DNA of 64,000 nucleotides from Corallococcus sp. NCRR (GCF_026965535.1 NZ_CP114039.1:7688001-7752000); one strand, 5' to 3'. Positions 8,901 through 17,044 are shown, counted from the first letter of the stretch. The notes: generated from the sequence alone by a model not told the origin. Program-made: numbers and translations.

Positions 8901-9645
8901 TACAGCAGAGGTCTATGCGCCGGGAACAGGCAGCTGGTCCTCCACTGGCAGCATGGCTTCACCCCGTAGCCGTCACACAGCGACATTACTCACCTCCGGC
9001 AAGGTTCTGGTGGTTGGCGGCTCCGGTGTCAGTGGCCATCTTGCCACTGCGGAACTGTATGATCCGGCAACGGGAGCGTGGACTCCTACAGGAAGCCTCT
9101 CGGCGGCCCGTTATGCGCACACAGCCACATTGCTACCATCAGGCAAGGTGCTGGTAGCGGGCGGCTTCGCCAACGGCGCCTATGTTTCTAGCGCGGAGTT
9201 GTATGACTCAGCGACAGGGACCTGGACAGCCACAGGAAACCTTCCCTCAGGACGCTATGATCATACAGCCACGTTACTATCTTCGGGCAAAGTTCTATTG
9301 GCGGGTGGGTGGGTGGGGTCGCCAGGTTGGCCAGGAGCTACGACCCTGTACGACCCAGCAACTGGAAGCTGGACCCCTTACTTGAATTGGCATTCATACT
9401 CCCGGCAGAGCACTACAGCCACGCTGCTGCCGTCGGGTAAGGTCCTGTTAGCAAGCGGCGCGACAGGAGGCAATTCGGGCACCATTTACGACCCTCGAAC
9501 CGATAAATGGGTGCCAACCGTCAACCTCGGTTCAGCACGTGAGGGCCACACAGCCGTGCTGCTCCCCTCAGGCAAAGTGCTGGTGGTAGGCGGTAGCCCC
9601 AAGATCTTGCAAGTGACTGCCACAGCGGAGTTGTTCACGCCCTAA
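5917..9645 (+). CDS. Lipoprotein with RCC1, MopE-type Cys-rich and kelch repeats
   Basis: A 1242-residue surface or secreted protein. The start at ATG 5917 gives a lipoprotein signal ending in LAGC and has GGAG a few bases upstream. Domains in order are: seven RCC1 repeats (about residues 50-400, each with a W-x-W-G-x-N core), which would close one seven-bladed propeller; a Cys/Asp-rich region (about 407-912) with eight CDGxDN(D/N)CDG motifs and DxDGDGFG Ca-loop-like segments, the putative metal-binding MopE repeat; and seven kelch-like repeats (about 915-1242, each with LLPSGKVLVAGG), a second propeller. Base composition is clearly less GC-rich than neighbours. MopE repeats bind copper in Methylococcus. 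Here the ligand is unknown, and an adhesion or extracellular scaffold role is inferred. Confidence 0.85.
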   Translation: MNRRHENWLRCLTAALMVALAGCGGSEEAPDREVETATARQGLTLVKVPKALAAGAYHSLFLNRNGEVWAWGQNVFGQLGTGGTSANQPQPTRVNGLPPIKSVAAGIAHSLALDMTGNVWVWGQNGNGQAGLGSIGGTLLVPTRVGTLSGIQSISANGNFSLALGTDGRLWAWGQNTSGQIGIGLISAAEPIPSEVLGLPAVRAMAAGVNHALALDEDGKVWGWGLNTSGQVGLGTISPTVLNPTQVAGVPQGTALAAGAAHSLLVDEQFGNVWAWGQNAFGQVGTGSISSTPVTAPHPVDGVFAVTALVAGHNSSFAIIGNGLAKAWGHNASGQLGNGTVVTSASPVSVTGVVDATALAAGAQHALALRSGCPVWAWGNNGQGQLGTGSTSTTPATSPASALIINTFYFDGDMDGFGDEYLSEQSCEPSPGFVEELDCDDYSATTHPGAIEACNSVDDNCDGIVDEENPSGGEACTTGRLGVCSAGTTACTSGSVICHQNVVASTEACDLLDNDCDGETDEGNPGGLEQCETGLQGVCGEGVTYCTHGAIACVQKQAAAIETCDGKDNDCNGQSDDGITFQAWHLDQDGDQYGLSSQSVQACARPSGYSPNAGDCDDLQPSLNPGAPEICDGVDNNCNGQVDEGLPALTWYRDEDGDGFGSASQSVQSCRQPAGYVANTSDCNDASSAIRPGAAEVCDGVDNDCDSLVDEGIPKSTWYRDADGDGFGYATHEAQDCRQPIGYVSNASDCNDSNANIQPGATEVCDGLDNDCDAQVDEGVKLNFYRDADSDTYGRGSPLTACTQPVGYAERTGDCNDNNGSINPGALEVCDGLDNDCNGQTDDGLSMQTWYRDADGDTFGTSSSTRSYCSQPSGYVSVAGDCNDSSASANPGAAEICGDDIDNNCDGYADGYCGTWAFTGSMSMARMEHTMTLLPSGKVLIAGGSDYRNPLATAEVYDPATGTWSLTGALSMPRRTATATLLPSGKVLVAGGETSTAEVYAPGTGSWSSTGSMASPRSRHTATLLTSGKVLVVGGSGVSGHLATAELYDPATGAWTPTGSLSAARYAHTATLLPSGKVLVAGGFANGAYVSSAELYDSATGTWTATGNLPSGRYDHTATLLSSGKVLLAGGWVGSPGWPGATTLYDPATGSWTPYLNWHSYSRQSTTATLLPSGKVLLASGATGGNSGTIYDPRTDKWVPTVNLGSAREGHTAVLLPSGKVLVVGGSPKILQVTATAELFTP

Positions 9646-9665
9646 TCAACCCAAAGCGTTGTTCC

Positions 9666-9696
9666 TCCCCCTCCTGTGCCTTCAACAAGAGGGGGA
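9666..9696. terminator. Hairpin between converging genes, possible bidirectional terminator
   Basis: TCCCCCTC at 9666-9673 pairs with GAGGGGGA at 9689-9696 across a 15-base loop. It lies between the convergent ends of the repeat lipoprotein (9645) and the MopE lipoprotein (9725). There is no T-run on either side, so intrinsic termination is uncertain. Confidence 0.35.
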
Positions 9697-9724
9697 CGGC
9701 AGTGCGATCGGGAAATGAAAAGCC

Positions 9725-11176
9725 TCAAGGGCCCCAGTAGAACCCGGTCCCATCCTCGGTGGCGCTCCACAGCTCGTCCGACGTCAGCCCTTCGAGCGTC
9801 GTGAAGCCCTGGGTGCCGAAGAGGAAGTCCTGCCACGCCGCTCCGTCGAAGCGGGCGAGGTCATCCGTGTCCAGGCGCGCGAAGACGGCGCCCTGTCCAA
9901 AGGACACCACGTCCAGCAGGTCGGGCGCGACGCCGCCATCCACGTAGATGGGATACGCCGGCTTCGTGCGCCAGGTGCCCGCCGCGCGCTCCAGGAACAA
10001 TCCCTGGGCTCCGCCCGCGTAGGCCAGTCCCGGCGCCACCACGTGCACGGCCTCCAGGGCGTCCTGCCCCGAGCTCGACTGTGGCAGCGGCTCCCTGAGC
10101 CACGGGCCGCCGTCCGCGTTGACGTGGTACGCGACGGGTCCCTTGCCGTTGGTGCCCACGGCGATGAGCGTCCGCGGGTCGAGGCCGTGGATGGAGCGCA
10201 GGTCCGCGTCCAGGTGCTCCACCCGCTGGGGCTCCGCTGGAGGGTCCCAGCGGAGGATGTCCCCGGTCTCGCTCACCGCGTAGAGCGTCGTGCCTCCGTC
10301 CGCCTCGAAGCCCACGAGGTCCTGGATGGCCGCCCCGCCCCCGTCGAAGGACGTCACCGTGCAGGGCTCCGAGGCGGACAGTGAACGCGTAGCGAGCTGC
10401 CCCGTCCAAGAGCCCATGAACACGCGCCCGTCGCTCGGCCGCGCCCACGCGGTGGACCAGGCGCCGTGACAGTCGGTGAACGGCTGTATGTCAAAGCCAC
10501 CGTCGGCCTGCCGGCGAACGTGGGCGAGCACGTCATTGCTGTCGCTCACGAGCCAGGCCTGGCCGCGCGCATGGGGGGCCACGTCCCGGAAGATGGCCAG
10601 CGGAAGGCGCTCGGTGGTTCTCCATTCAACGCCATCACAGACAGGCACCGGGTCCGCCCGGCTGTCACAGTTGTTGTCCAGGAAGTCGCAGCGCTCCTCC
10701 ACACCTGGGGAGATGGAGACGGAGTGGTCGTCACAGTCCGTCCCCCGGGTGGCGGTGCTCACGTAGCCATCCCCATCCTCATCCAGCGCGCTCAATGTCA
10801 GCGCGACGCTGGCGGTGTCCTCCTCGGGAACCACCACCTGCCCGGACGCGGTGGCCACCTCCTGCCCCGCGCACGAGCGCTCACGGGCGGAGGCCGTCAC
10901 CTTCACGGTGTCGCTCCACCCGCTGCGGCGAACGAAGCCCACCTCCCCCGCCCCCTCGGGCACCGGCAGCTCGAAGGTCCTGGACGCCTCCTCCGCGTCC
11001 ACCACGCGCAGCGTGACGCAGCCTGGACGGAAGCCGTCGTAGGTCAACCGGACCTGAACGTGGCAGGGATGGCTCGCATCGCATCCACTGGGGCGCTCCG
11101 CTTCGAGTTCGTCGATGTCCGGCACCGTGCACGTGATGCAGAGCCATCCGAGTCCCACGGCCACGGCGCGCTTCAT
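9725..11176 (-). CDS. Exported protein with a MopE-type metal-binding repeat
   Basis: A 483-residue exported protein. The N-terminus MKRAVAVGLGWLCITC looks like a short lipoprotein signal, though the lipobox is imperfect. Around residues 133-185 there is one MopE-type unit: DEDGDGY, then DCDD, then CDFLDNNCDS. The C-terminal 280 residues form beta-rich repeats with WxxxP and DG turns, probably a propeller-like sensor or adhesin fold, with no enzyme motif. It overlaps the upstream gene at 11173-11928 by four bases (ATGA), so the two are one operon. Confidence 0.75.
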   Translation of the reverse strand: MKRAVAVGLGWLCITCTVPDIDELEAERPSGCDASHPCHVQVRLTYDGFRPGCVTLRVVDAEEASRTFELPVPEGAGEVGFVRRSGWSDTVKVTASARERSCAGQEVATASGQVVVPEEDTASVALTLSALDEDGDGYVSTATRGTDCDDHSVSISPGVEERCDFLDNNCDSRADPVPVCDGVEWRTTERLPLAIFRDVAPHARGQAWLVSDSNDVLAHVRRQADGGFDIQPFTDCHGAWSTAWARPSDGRVFMGSWTGQLATRSLSASEPCTVTSFDGGGAAIQDLVGFEADGGTTLYAVSETGDILRWDPPAEPQRVEHLDADLRSIHGLDPRTLIAVGTNGKGPVAYHVNADGGPWLREPLPQSSSGQDALEAVHVVAPGLAYAGGAQGLFLERAAGTWRTKPAYPIYVDGGVAPDLLDVVSFGQGAVFARLDTDDLARFDGAAWQDFLFGTQGFTTLEGLTSDELWSATEDGTGFYWGP

Positions 11177-11928
11177 GGCGAGACCTCCGTCCGCGTCGAT
11201 GATGGGGCGTCCGAGAGAAGCCAGGTGACGGCGGCTCCAGCGGCGGCGGTGACGGCCGCGCCCAGGAGGATGTTGGCCGCGAGCGCCTGTCCCCGCGCGC
11301 TGTCCAGGTGCGCGGAGCGGTCGCTGTAGAAGGCATCCTCGCGCGCGGCGTTCACGTTGCTGCGCGACTGGAGGCCCACGTAGCTACCAATGCCCCCAAG
11401 CACCACGCCGCCCCCCAGCAAGGCCAGCGGAAGCACGGGCGTGCGGCGCACCTCTTCCCGGGCTGGAGCCGGAACGAGACCGGGTGACGGCGCGGGTTCG
11501 GGCCGCGCATCCGCGATCGCGACCGGCGCGTCCGGAGGCGGTCTGGGATTGCGCGCCAGCTCGCGGTGCACGTTCCGGCGCACCTCCTCGAAGTCACGTG
11601 ACACCTTGGGGGACACCTTCACCGGAAGGCTCGCGTCGGGCAGCAGCGACAGCCCTTCCTTGAAGGCGGCGAGGGACTCCTGTCTGCGCCCCAGGTCCGC
11701 GAGCACGATGCCCCGGAGGATGGCCACCCTGCCCCGCTCTCCGCTGACGCGCGCCACGCCCATCGCCGCGTCGAGTTGCTCGAGCGAGTGCTCGTAGTCG
11801 AGCTCCTCATAGGCCTGGGACGCCGAGGACATCCGGGCCTGGAAGTCAGGGACCGGAGAGGCCGCCGGCTGACTCCATGCGGGCGACACCAGCATCAGCG
11901 AGACGCCGAGCACGATTCGCAGGTCCAT
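11173..11928 (-). CDS. Exported TPR-like protein with C-terminal membrane segments
   Basis: A 251-residue protein taken from ATG 11928, which puts a clear signal peptide (MDLRIVLGVSLMLVSPAWSQ) at the very N-terminus. An ATG at 11970 in frame would add 14 basic residues. Residues 35-115 are helical and TPR-like (AYEELDYEHSLEQLDAAM and later LGRRQESLAAF). A Pro/Ala-rich linker follows, then two hydrophobic segments (about 165-187 and 220-240). This layout recurs in myxobacterial genes paired with a lipoprotein. It overlaps the downstream MopE-type lipoprotein gene by four bases. Its role is unknown, and assembly or anchoring of that lipoprotein is inferred from coupling only. Confidence 0.7.
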   Translation of the reverse strand: MDLRIVLGVSLMLVSPAWSQPAASPVPDFQARMSSASQAYEELDYEHSLEQLDAAMGVARVSGERGRVAILRGIVLADLGRRQESLAAFKEGLSLLPDASLPVKVSPKVSRDFEEVRRNVHRELARNPRPPPDAPVAIADARPEPAPSPGLVPAPAREEVRRTPVLPLALLGGGVVLGGIGSYVGLQSRSNVNAAREDAFYSDRSAHLDSARGQALAANILLGAAVTAAAGAAVTWLLSDAPSSTRTEVSP

Positions 11929-12329
11929 GGGCAAGCAAGATACCACCCGGCGCCGGGCCCGGAGCGCCATGCCATGCTGTTCTGTTTTTCACAGCGCATT
12001 TGGCATTGGCACTGGAATCACTGTCAGGAGCCTGCTCACGGGCTCCGCCGCCAGGACCGGGTCGGCCGGAAGGCCCAGTGGGGCAGCCTGCGCATCGAGT
12101 TCGGGTGGGCTTGTTTTGGCGGAAGCGAGGCGGAGCAACGGAAGGGACGCGAACGCGCCCTCCGTGACTGGCCCTTCCCCCATCCCCGCTCGCGGGAGGC
12201 TCCGGCGGAGGGAGGAAAGGGAATGCGCGCGCGGTGCGCGACAGGAAACCGTTGTCTCAGGGGCATGGACGCTCCGGGTGTAGGTGCGGAGCGGATTAGC
12301 CCGGGAGGCGTGACCGGAGCGTGACGGCT
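11929..12329. other. Gene-free stretch
   Basis: No reading frame here has convincing codon bias, a start with a ribosome site, or a recognisable product on either strand. It must contain the promoter of the minus-strand operon starting at 11928. No terminator, repeat or RNA could be supported. Confidence 0.5.
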
Positions 12330-12866
12330 TCAACCTCGCCCGAGGCGCTCGAGGACCTGGGCAACCCGCGCGGCCGGCGACCCGTGGACGGAGAGGACCT
12401 CCACGCCCAGCTCATAAGGGTCGTCGAGCAATATCCCGGCGAGCTTCTCGTCCACGTCGCTGCGCAACTGGGAATCCTCGTGCGTGGGGAGGCGGATGCG
12501 ATCGCGCTCCTCGATGGGCACGAAGACGACGAAGTCCAGGGTCTGGAGGGTGGAACGGATCCGGGGCAACCACTCCTCGACGTCGAACGCATCGGCGTCC
12601 TCGTGCGCCAGGAGGTACCCGAGAAAGTCGAGGGGACAGCGATCGAACAGGATGTTTCGCGTGTCTTCTTCTTCGAGCAGATCCAGGGAGCGGCGGAGCT
12701 GTTCGACGAAGTCCTCCAGTCCCGGGGGTGATGCGAACGCGTACCCCTCCTCTTCGAGCAGGTGGTACGGCTCGTCGACGGCCCGATACTCCGGGAGGTC
12801 GTCCCCCAGGTCTTCGATGAGCGTCGATTTGCCCACGCGATGCGTGCCACTCATTGCGATGCGCAT
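12330..12866 (-). CDS. P-loop NTPase / kinase-like ATPase (AAA_28-like)
   Basis: A 178-residue single-domain nucleotide-binding protein. The Walker A motif GTHRVGKST is at residues 7-15, at the extreme N-terminus as in small kinases and AAA_28-type NTPases, and FDRCPLDFLGYLL (about residues 74-86) looks like the DR(C/S)-P-L-D segment of nucleoside-kinase-like folds. The rest is acidic, with many Glu and Asp. The substrate is unknown. It stands alone, downstream of a 61-base gap after a gene remnant. Confidence 0.7.
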   Translation of the reverse strand: MRIAMSGTHRVGKSTLIEDLGDDLPEYRAVDEPYHLLEEEGYAFASPPGLEDFVEQLRRSLDLLEEEDTRNILFDRCPLDFLGYLLAHEDADAFDVEEWLPRIRSTLQTLDFVVFVPIEERDRIRLPTHEDSQLRSDVDEKLAGILLDDPYELGVEVLSVHGSPAARVAQVLERLGRG

Positions 12867-12927
12867 GCGTGCCGGACTCCTCGCGCTCCGTTGAAAGGGA
12901 GGAGGCGCTCGGCCCCCTCCCCTGCGG

Positions 12928-13087
12928 CTACCGGCTCAGACCGAGCTGGCGGTTGAGGAAGACGTCGCCACGCGCGGCATCATAGTCCGTGCGCAGGTCA
13001 GGGTTGGCGATCTGCTCACCGAAGGTGCGGTGGAACGGGATGGCCTGCGAGGGCTGCTGGGCCCGCTCCTGGCGGCCCCACCCGAAC
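12928..13087 (-). pseudogene. Possible 3' remnant of a lost gene
   Basis: Minus-strand frame ending at 12928 reads FHRTFGEQIANPDLRTDYDA and then a short tail ending NRQLGLSR. The composition is protein-like, but there is no start codon in the stub, and upstream the frame runs into the hydrolase gene in a different phase. It may be the tail of a gene whose 5' part was replaced, or chance. I do not recognise the family. Confidence 0.25.
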
Positions 13088-13873
13088 CTACGGCTTTCGA
13101 GGTGTCTCGCCCAACCAGCGACGGACCTCGTCCAGGTAATCGCGAGGCAGTGCGTGCCCGCTGTCGAAGGCCCGGCGCGTCTTGCGCTTGGAGGGCGCGG
13201 CGTCGAACAGCTTCTGGGTGTCCTCCTCGGTGGAGAAGGGATCACGGTTCGCGGTCAACAGCAGCCAGACCTGATGCACCTGGCCCATCCGGTTCACCGG
13301 CGCGGCGTCCCCCAGCACGGGGTCGACATGGGGTGGCACCATCGTCACCAGATGGGTGATTCGAGGCTCACGTGACGCCAGCAGGAGGCCCACCTGGGCG
13401 CCCATGCTGTAGCCGGCGACGAGCACCTTCGGCGGCTTCTTGCCGTTGGCGAGTACGTGGGCGAGGAGCACCTGCGCATCACGGACGGTGTCGACGATCA
13501 TCGCTTGATACGGACCGGGCTCCCCCGCGTGCGCCCGTTTCGCGAGGGCTCCCGGGCGCGCGTCGGGAGTTGCCCGCGCGCCGTGCCGTCTCGCGTCCAG
13601 GAGGTAGACCCGATAGCCGGCGCTCCGCAGATGCTCTGTCAGTGCGCCCCCGAAGGTCGGCTCCGCGTCCGACAGCCAGTCATCCTTGCTCCGGGTGAGG
13701 CCATGCAGCAGGACGGCCACCGGCGGATTCGCCTGCGCCCCTTCCGGAGACAGCACCCACGCGGGGATCCGCTCCCCATCCTCCGCGCGGACCTCCAGGG
13801 GGACCGCGGGGCTTGTGGCGTGGGCCACGGAGGTGGCCAGGAGCATCAGACCCAGGAACAGCGAACGCATCAT
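13088..13873 (-). CDS. Exported alpha/beta hydrolase
   Basis: A 261-residue secreted hydrolase. The signal peptide is MMRSLFLGLMLLATSVAHA. The oxyanion region VAVLLHG with GLTRSKDD, the nucleophile elbow GYSMGA (catalytic Ser), an Asp near TANRDPFS and a His near DSGHALP complete the triad of the dienelactone-hydrolase/esterase superfamily. The ATG at 13873 has GAGGAG eight bases upstream. An ATG three bases later is possible. The gene is divergent from the response regulator at 13989, and the 115-base gap would hold both promoters. Substrate specificity cannot be told. Confidence 0.82.
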   Translation of the reverse strand: MMRSLFLGLMLLATSVAHATSPAVPLEVRAEDGERIPAWVLSPEGAQANPPVAVLLHGLTRSKDDWLSDAEPTFGGALTEHLRSAGYRVYLLDARRHGARATPDARPGALAKRAHAGEPGPYQAMIVDTVRDAQVLLAHVLANGKKPPKVLVAGYSMGAQVGLLLASREPRITHLVTMVPPHVDPVLGDAAPVNRMGQVHQVWLLLTANRDPFSTEEDTQKLFDAAPSKRKTRRAFDSGHALPRDYLDEVRRWLGETPRKP

Positions 13874-13988
13874 CACGGCACTCCTCGTTGGAGAGGCCGT
13901 GGAGTGTGCGGAAGCGGCGGTCAGCCAGGCGTCACCCACGCGCTGACATTCGTTTGACGTGGACGCGGGTAGCATCCAATTCACTCCC

Positions 13989-14657
13989 ATGCGCGTGCTC
14001 GTCATCGAGGACAACCGAGACCTCCAGGCCAACATCGCGCGGTTCCTGGAGCCGGACTTCCAGTTGGACTTCGCGAGCACCGGGCCCGAGGGGCTCGCGC
14101 TCGCGCTGGGCCACCCGTACGACGTCATCGTGCTGGACGTGATGCTGCCCGGCATGAGCGGCCTCGACGTGTGCGAGCGCTACCGGCAGGTCGCGCCCAG
14201 GCTCGTCCCCATCCTGATGCTGACGGCGAGGGACACGCTCGAGGACAAGGAAGCGGGCTTCCAGGCGGGCGCGGATGACTATCTCGTCAAACCGTTCTCA
14301 CTTCGGGAGCTGCGCTGGCGGCTGGAAGCGCTGGCGCGAAGGCCCGTGCCTCCGAGCGGGCGGAAGCTGACGCGGGGCGGGCTCACGCTGGAGCCGGAGA
14401 GCGGACTCACCCAATGCGGTGGGAGCTCCATCCGGCTCAACCGCACCGAGGCACTCCTCCTGCGGTGGCTGATGGAGGCCGCACCCGAAGCCGTCCCCGC
14501 GGCCACACTGGCGGAGCGGCTCTGGGGGGACGACGCGCCCGAGTCCAGCGCGCTGCGCACGCACGTCTATGCCCTGCGCAAGGCGCTCGCCGGGCTGGGG
14601 CTCGACGATGCCATCACCACCCTGCGCAACGAGGGGTACCGCCTGGATGCGCGCTAG
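13989..14657 (+). CDS. OmpR/PhoB-family response regulator
   Basis: A 222-residue two-domain regulator. The receiver domain (1-115) has the acidic pocket E7-D8, phospho-acceptor Asp50 in VIVLDVMLPG, Thr in LMLTAR and Lys in YLVKPF. The C-terminal winged helix (about 125-222) has the RTHVYALRKAL recognition helix and ends GYRLDAR. The start at ATG 13989 matches the usual receiver start. The kinase gene begins inside its 3' end (11-base overlap), so the two are a cognate pair. Adjacent targets could be the divergent hydrolase. Confidence 0.92.
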   Translation: MRVLVIEDNRDLQANIARFLEPDFQLDFASTGPEGLALALGHPYDVIVLDVMLPGMSGLDVCERYRQVAPRLVPILMLTARDTLEDKEAGFQAGADDYLVKPFSLRELRWRLEALARRPVPPSGRKLTRGGLTLEPESGLTQCGGSSIRLNRTEALLLRWLMEAAPEAVPAATLAERLWGDDAPESSALRTHVYALRKALAGLGLDDAITTLRNEGYRLDAR

Positions 14658-15840
14658 GTCCAGCAGGTCGGTGCGCGCCGTGCTCCAGCGCGCCATGGCA
14701 TTGTCCGCGGCGTTCGCGCTGGTGCTGATGGGTGGGTTCTTCACGCTCTTCAGCTACGACCTGGAGGACGTCATCTTCAGCCGCATCGTGGCCGCGGAGG
14801 CGGACCGGACCGAGCCAGGTCACGTCCCCGGCATCACGCGGTATGACGGCCACGCCGAGCTGCCGCCCTGGCTCGCGGAGCGACTGCGTCCGGATGCGCC
14901 GCCGGGAGAGTACGAGGTGCCCGCTGGGAGCCACGGACACTTCCACGTCGCGGTGCGCTCCGGCGCGGGTGGAGACCGCCAGTACTTCGCGTTCGACGTG
15001 ACGCGACTGACGAGCACGACGGACAACCTGAAGCGGACCGCGGGACTGCTTCTCACCAGTGCGCTGCTGGCGTTGCTGGCCGCGGCGCTCCTCGCCCGCC
15101 TCGTGGCCCGCAGGCTCGGGAGGCCGTTGGAGCGGATGGTGGAGTGGATCCGCGCCGAAGGGGCACCGCCCCCCGACGATGACGGCGGAGTGTCCGAGGT
15201 CCGGGCACTGAGGGACGCGCTGCTCGCACGCGACGCGCGCATCCAGGAGCAACTGGAGCGTGAGCGGAGATTCAACCGTGACGCCAGTCACGAGCTGCGC
15301 ACCCCGCTGGCCGTGGCCCAGGGCGCGGTGGAGATCCTCGAACTTGATCCGCCAGGAGACGTGGAGACGTTCGACCGGCTGCGCCGGGCCGTGAGCCAGA
15401 TGGGCCTGCTGACGGAAGGAATCCTCTGGCTGGCCCGCGAGCGTCGCTCCGAGGAGCGCTGCGACCTGAACCGGGTCTCGAGAGAACTGCTCGCGTTGTA
15501 CAGGCACCTGCGGCGCGGTGAAGACGTCGAGCTGACGATTGAGTCGAAGGGCGAAGTCCACGCGCCCGTCCCTGCCTCCGTTGCCCGGGTAATGATGGGA
15601 AACCTCCTGAAGAACGCGCTCGCCTACACAGACGCCGGGCACATCGTGATCACCATCGAGTCCTCGGCGTGGACCCTGACCGACACGGGTGCTGGCTTTG
15701 GCCGAGCAGACCCCGGGAGTGAGAGCCACGGCATCGGCCTGTCCCTGGTGGAACGGCTGGCCCAGCGCTTCGGGTGGACACTGTCCATTGATGCCCTGGA
15801 ACCACGAGGCACCCGCGTGCGGTTGAGCTGGGGCAGTTAG
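14647..15840 (+). CDS. Membrane sensor histidine kinase
   Basis: A 397-residue kinase starting at ATG 14647 inside the response-regulator gene. Two transmembrane segments (about residues 17-37 and 136-156) flank a periplasmic sensor of about 100 residues rich in His, Pro and Gly. A HAMP-like linker follows, then the HisKA box with phospho-acceptor His215 (DASHELRTPL), the N box (MGNLLKNALAY), and G boxes (DTGAGFG and GIGLSLVERL). The catalytic part is complete. The sensor domain is not recognised. It phosphorylates the regulator at 13989. Confidence 0.92.
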   Translation: MRARSSRSVRAVLQRAMALSAAFALVLMGGFFTLFSYDLEDVIFSRIVAAEADRTEPGHVPGITRYDGHAELPPWLAERLRPDAPPGEYEVPAGSHGHFHVAVRSGAGGDRQYFAFDVTRLTSTTDNLKRTAGLLLTSALLALLAAALLARLVARRLGRPLERMVEWIRAEGAPPPDDDGGVSEVRALRDALLARDARIQEQLERERRFNRDASHELRTPLAVAQGAVEILELDPPGDVETFDRLRRAVSQMGLLTEGILWLARERRSEERCDLNRVSRELLALYRHLRRGEDVELTIESKGEVHAPVPASVARVMMGNLLKNALAYTDAGHIVITIESSAWTLTDTGAGFGRADPGSESHGIGLSLVERLAQRFGWTLSIDALEPRGTRVRLSWGS

Positions 15841-15895
15841 GACGACAAAGCGAACTCTTGGCCTGGCAGCATTGGCCGTGCTGTCATCGATTGCC

Positions 15896-16537
15896 ATGAC
15901 AGCTGTTGTCTTCTTCCGCGGTGCCATGAGCGCTGCTGTTCTTCTCGCGCTCGTCGGGTGCGGCTCTGCCACCATCGGCGGCGGTGGAAGTCCTGCGCGC
16001 GCGAAGTGGGTCAGCCCCGTCTTCACGACGCCGGACGGCGGTCAACTCCGGACGACCCTCTATTACGGTCCCTGGCAGTGCAGCGCAGCGTTCCTGTCAC
16101 GCTGCGAGTCGAAGTGCGCGGCACAGGGCTACCCGCTCATGGGCTGCATGTGGCTGGCCGACATCAAGGCCGACTGGCAGGGGCGCTACTTCTTCATGCC
16201 CGCGGAGGCAGGGGGCCGCATGGCCATCACCCACTGCTGCTGCGACTACCCGTCCGTATCCGATGGGGAGGCGCAACGGAGAATCTGGGAGCGAGGTCGC
16301 ACCGCATTCCGGCGTGACTGGAGTGCGGAGTTCGGCGACTGGCCGAAGACGGGCAAGACGAGTTGGCCCGGCCACCACATCTACGACCTGCTGCATGGAG
16401 GTCCTCCTCTCGCTCCTGGCAACATTCTTCCTGTCCCGCCCGACGTACACCTCGAATTCAACAGCGCCTACCCCGCCTGCTATGCACCCGGGGGAAAGTG
16501 GCTGGCGCCCGGCCCCGATCGGCCCTACGTAGACTGA
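15896..16537 (+). CDS. SitA-like lipoprotein toxin (candidate nuclease)
   Basis: A 213-residue predicted lipoprotein. From ATG 15896 the signal ends in the lipobox LVGC (Cys22). ATG 15926 is an alternative. The middle is Cys-rich (a CCC run and CESKC), and the C-terminus carries GHHIYDLLHGG (H160-H161), then NILPVPPDVH and NSAYPACY, a spacing that suggests an HNH/WHH-type nuclease toxin. It is followed after nine bases by an SMI1/KNR4-type immunity gene. In Myxococcus the SitA lipoprotein toxins, transferred by TraA/B outer-membrane exchange, are each followed by a cognate SitI. The assignment rests on that architecture. No similarity search was run. Confidence 0.6.
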   Translation: MTAVVFFRGAMSAAVLLALVGCGSATIGGGGSPARAKWVSPVFTTPDGGQLRTTLYYGPWQCSAAFLSRCESKCAAQGYPLMGCMWLADIKADWQGRYFFMPAEAGGRMAITHCCCDYPSVSDGEAQRRIWERGRTAFRRDWSAEFGDWPKTGKTSWPGHHIYDLLHGGPPLAPGNILPVPPDVHLEFNSAYPACYAPGGKWLAPGPDRPYVD

Positions 16538-16546
16538 GGCGCCACC

Positions 16547-17005
16547 ATGCCCATCGACAGCCTGCTGAAGGAGTTCTCCCGCCTCCACTTCCCCCGTCCA
16601 CCAGCGACTCCGGCGGAGGTCGCGGCTTTTGAGGCTCGCATTGGATGGAGGCTGGATGCGGACCTGCGCTCCTTCTATCTGCATTCCGATGGCGGAACGC
16701 TTTTCGAGGAAGAGCCCGACGCGAGCTACCGCATTCTCTCGCTCGCCGAGATCCGCCGGGCCCGCGTTGCCATCATGGGACGGGACACCGACGAGTACGG
16801 GGTGCCCTCGCAGTACACGTTGGTGGACATGCAGGACACCAACTACGTCATCCTGGACGTGGCCCAGCAGTCAGCGGGTTCGTATCCGCTCTTCGATGCG
16901 TGGCATGAGACGTATCCAGTAGCGAAGCGCATCGCGTCTTCGTTCGCGGAGTTCCTGGATCGTGCGATGCGTAGCGACGGCTTCTCGTACTGGCTCGACG
17001 GGTAA
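16547..17005 (+). CDS. SMI1/KNR4 family protein, probable immunity protein
   Basis: A 152-residue cytoplasmic protein without a signal. The pattern matches SMI1/KNR4 (SUKH): an N-terminal FPRPPATPAEVAAFEARIGW segment, LRSFYLHSDGG, then RILSLAEIRRA, and a terminal ASSFAEFLDRAM helix. SUKH proteins are common immunity proteins of polymorphic toxins. It directly follows the lipoprotein toxin candidate, the usual toxin-then-immunity order, so neutralising that toxin is the likely role. Confidence 0.8.
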   Translation: MPIDSLLKEFSRLHFPRPPATPAEVAAFEARIGWRLDADLRSFYLHSDGGTLFEEEPDASYRILSLAEIRRARVAIMGRDTDEYGVPSQYTLVDMQDTNYVILDVAQQSAGSYPLFDAWHETYPVAKRIASSFAEFLDRAMRSDGFSYWLDG

Positions 17006-17044
17006 CTTCAAGTCTGACAGCACAGCCGTCTGTGCCGAGGCCCT

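Noticed and set aside
10466..11329. Plus-strand 287-codon frame opposite the MopE lipoprotein
   Set aside because: Antisense shadow. The opposite frame has the DEDGDGY and CDFLDNNCDS motifs.
12004..12022. Sigma-54-like TTGGCAC element
   Set aside because: The -12 GC element is missing at the right distance, and no gene starts after it on that strand.
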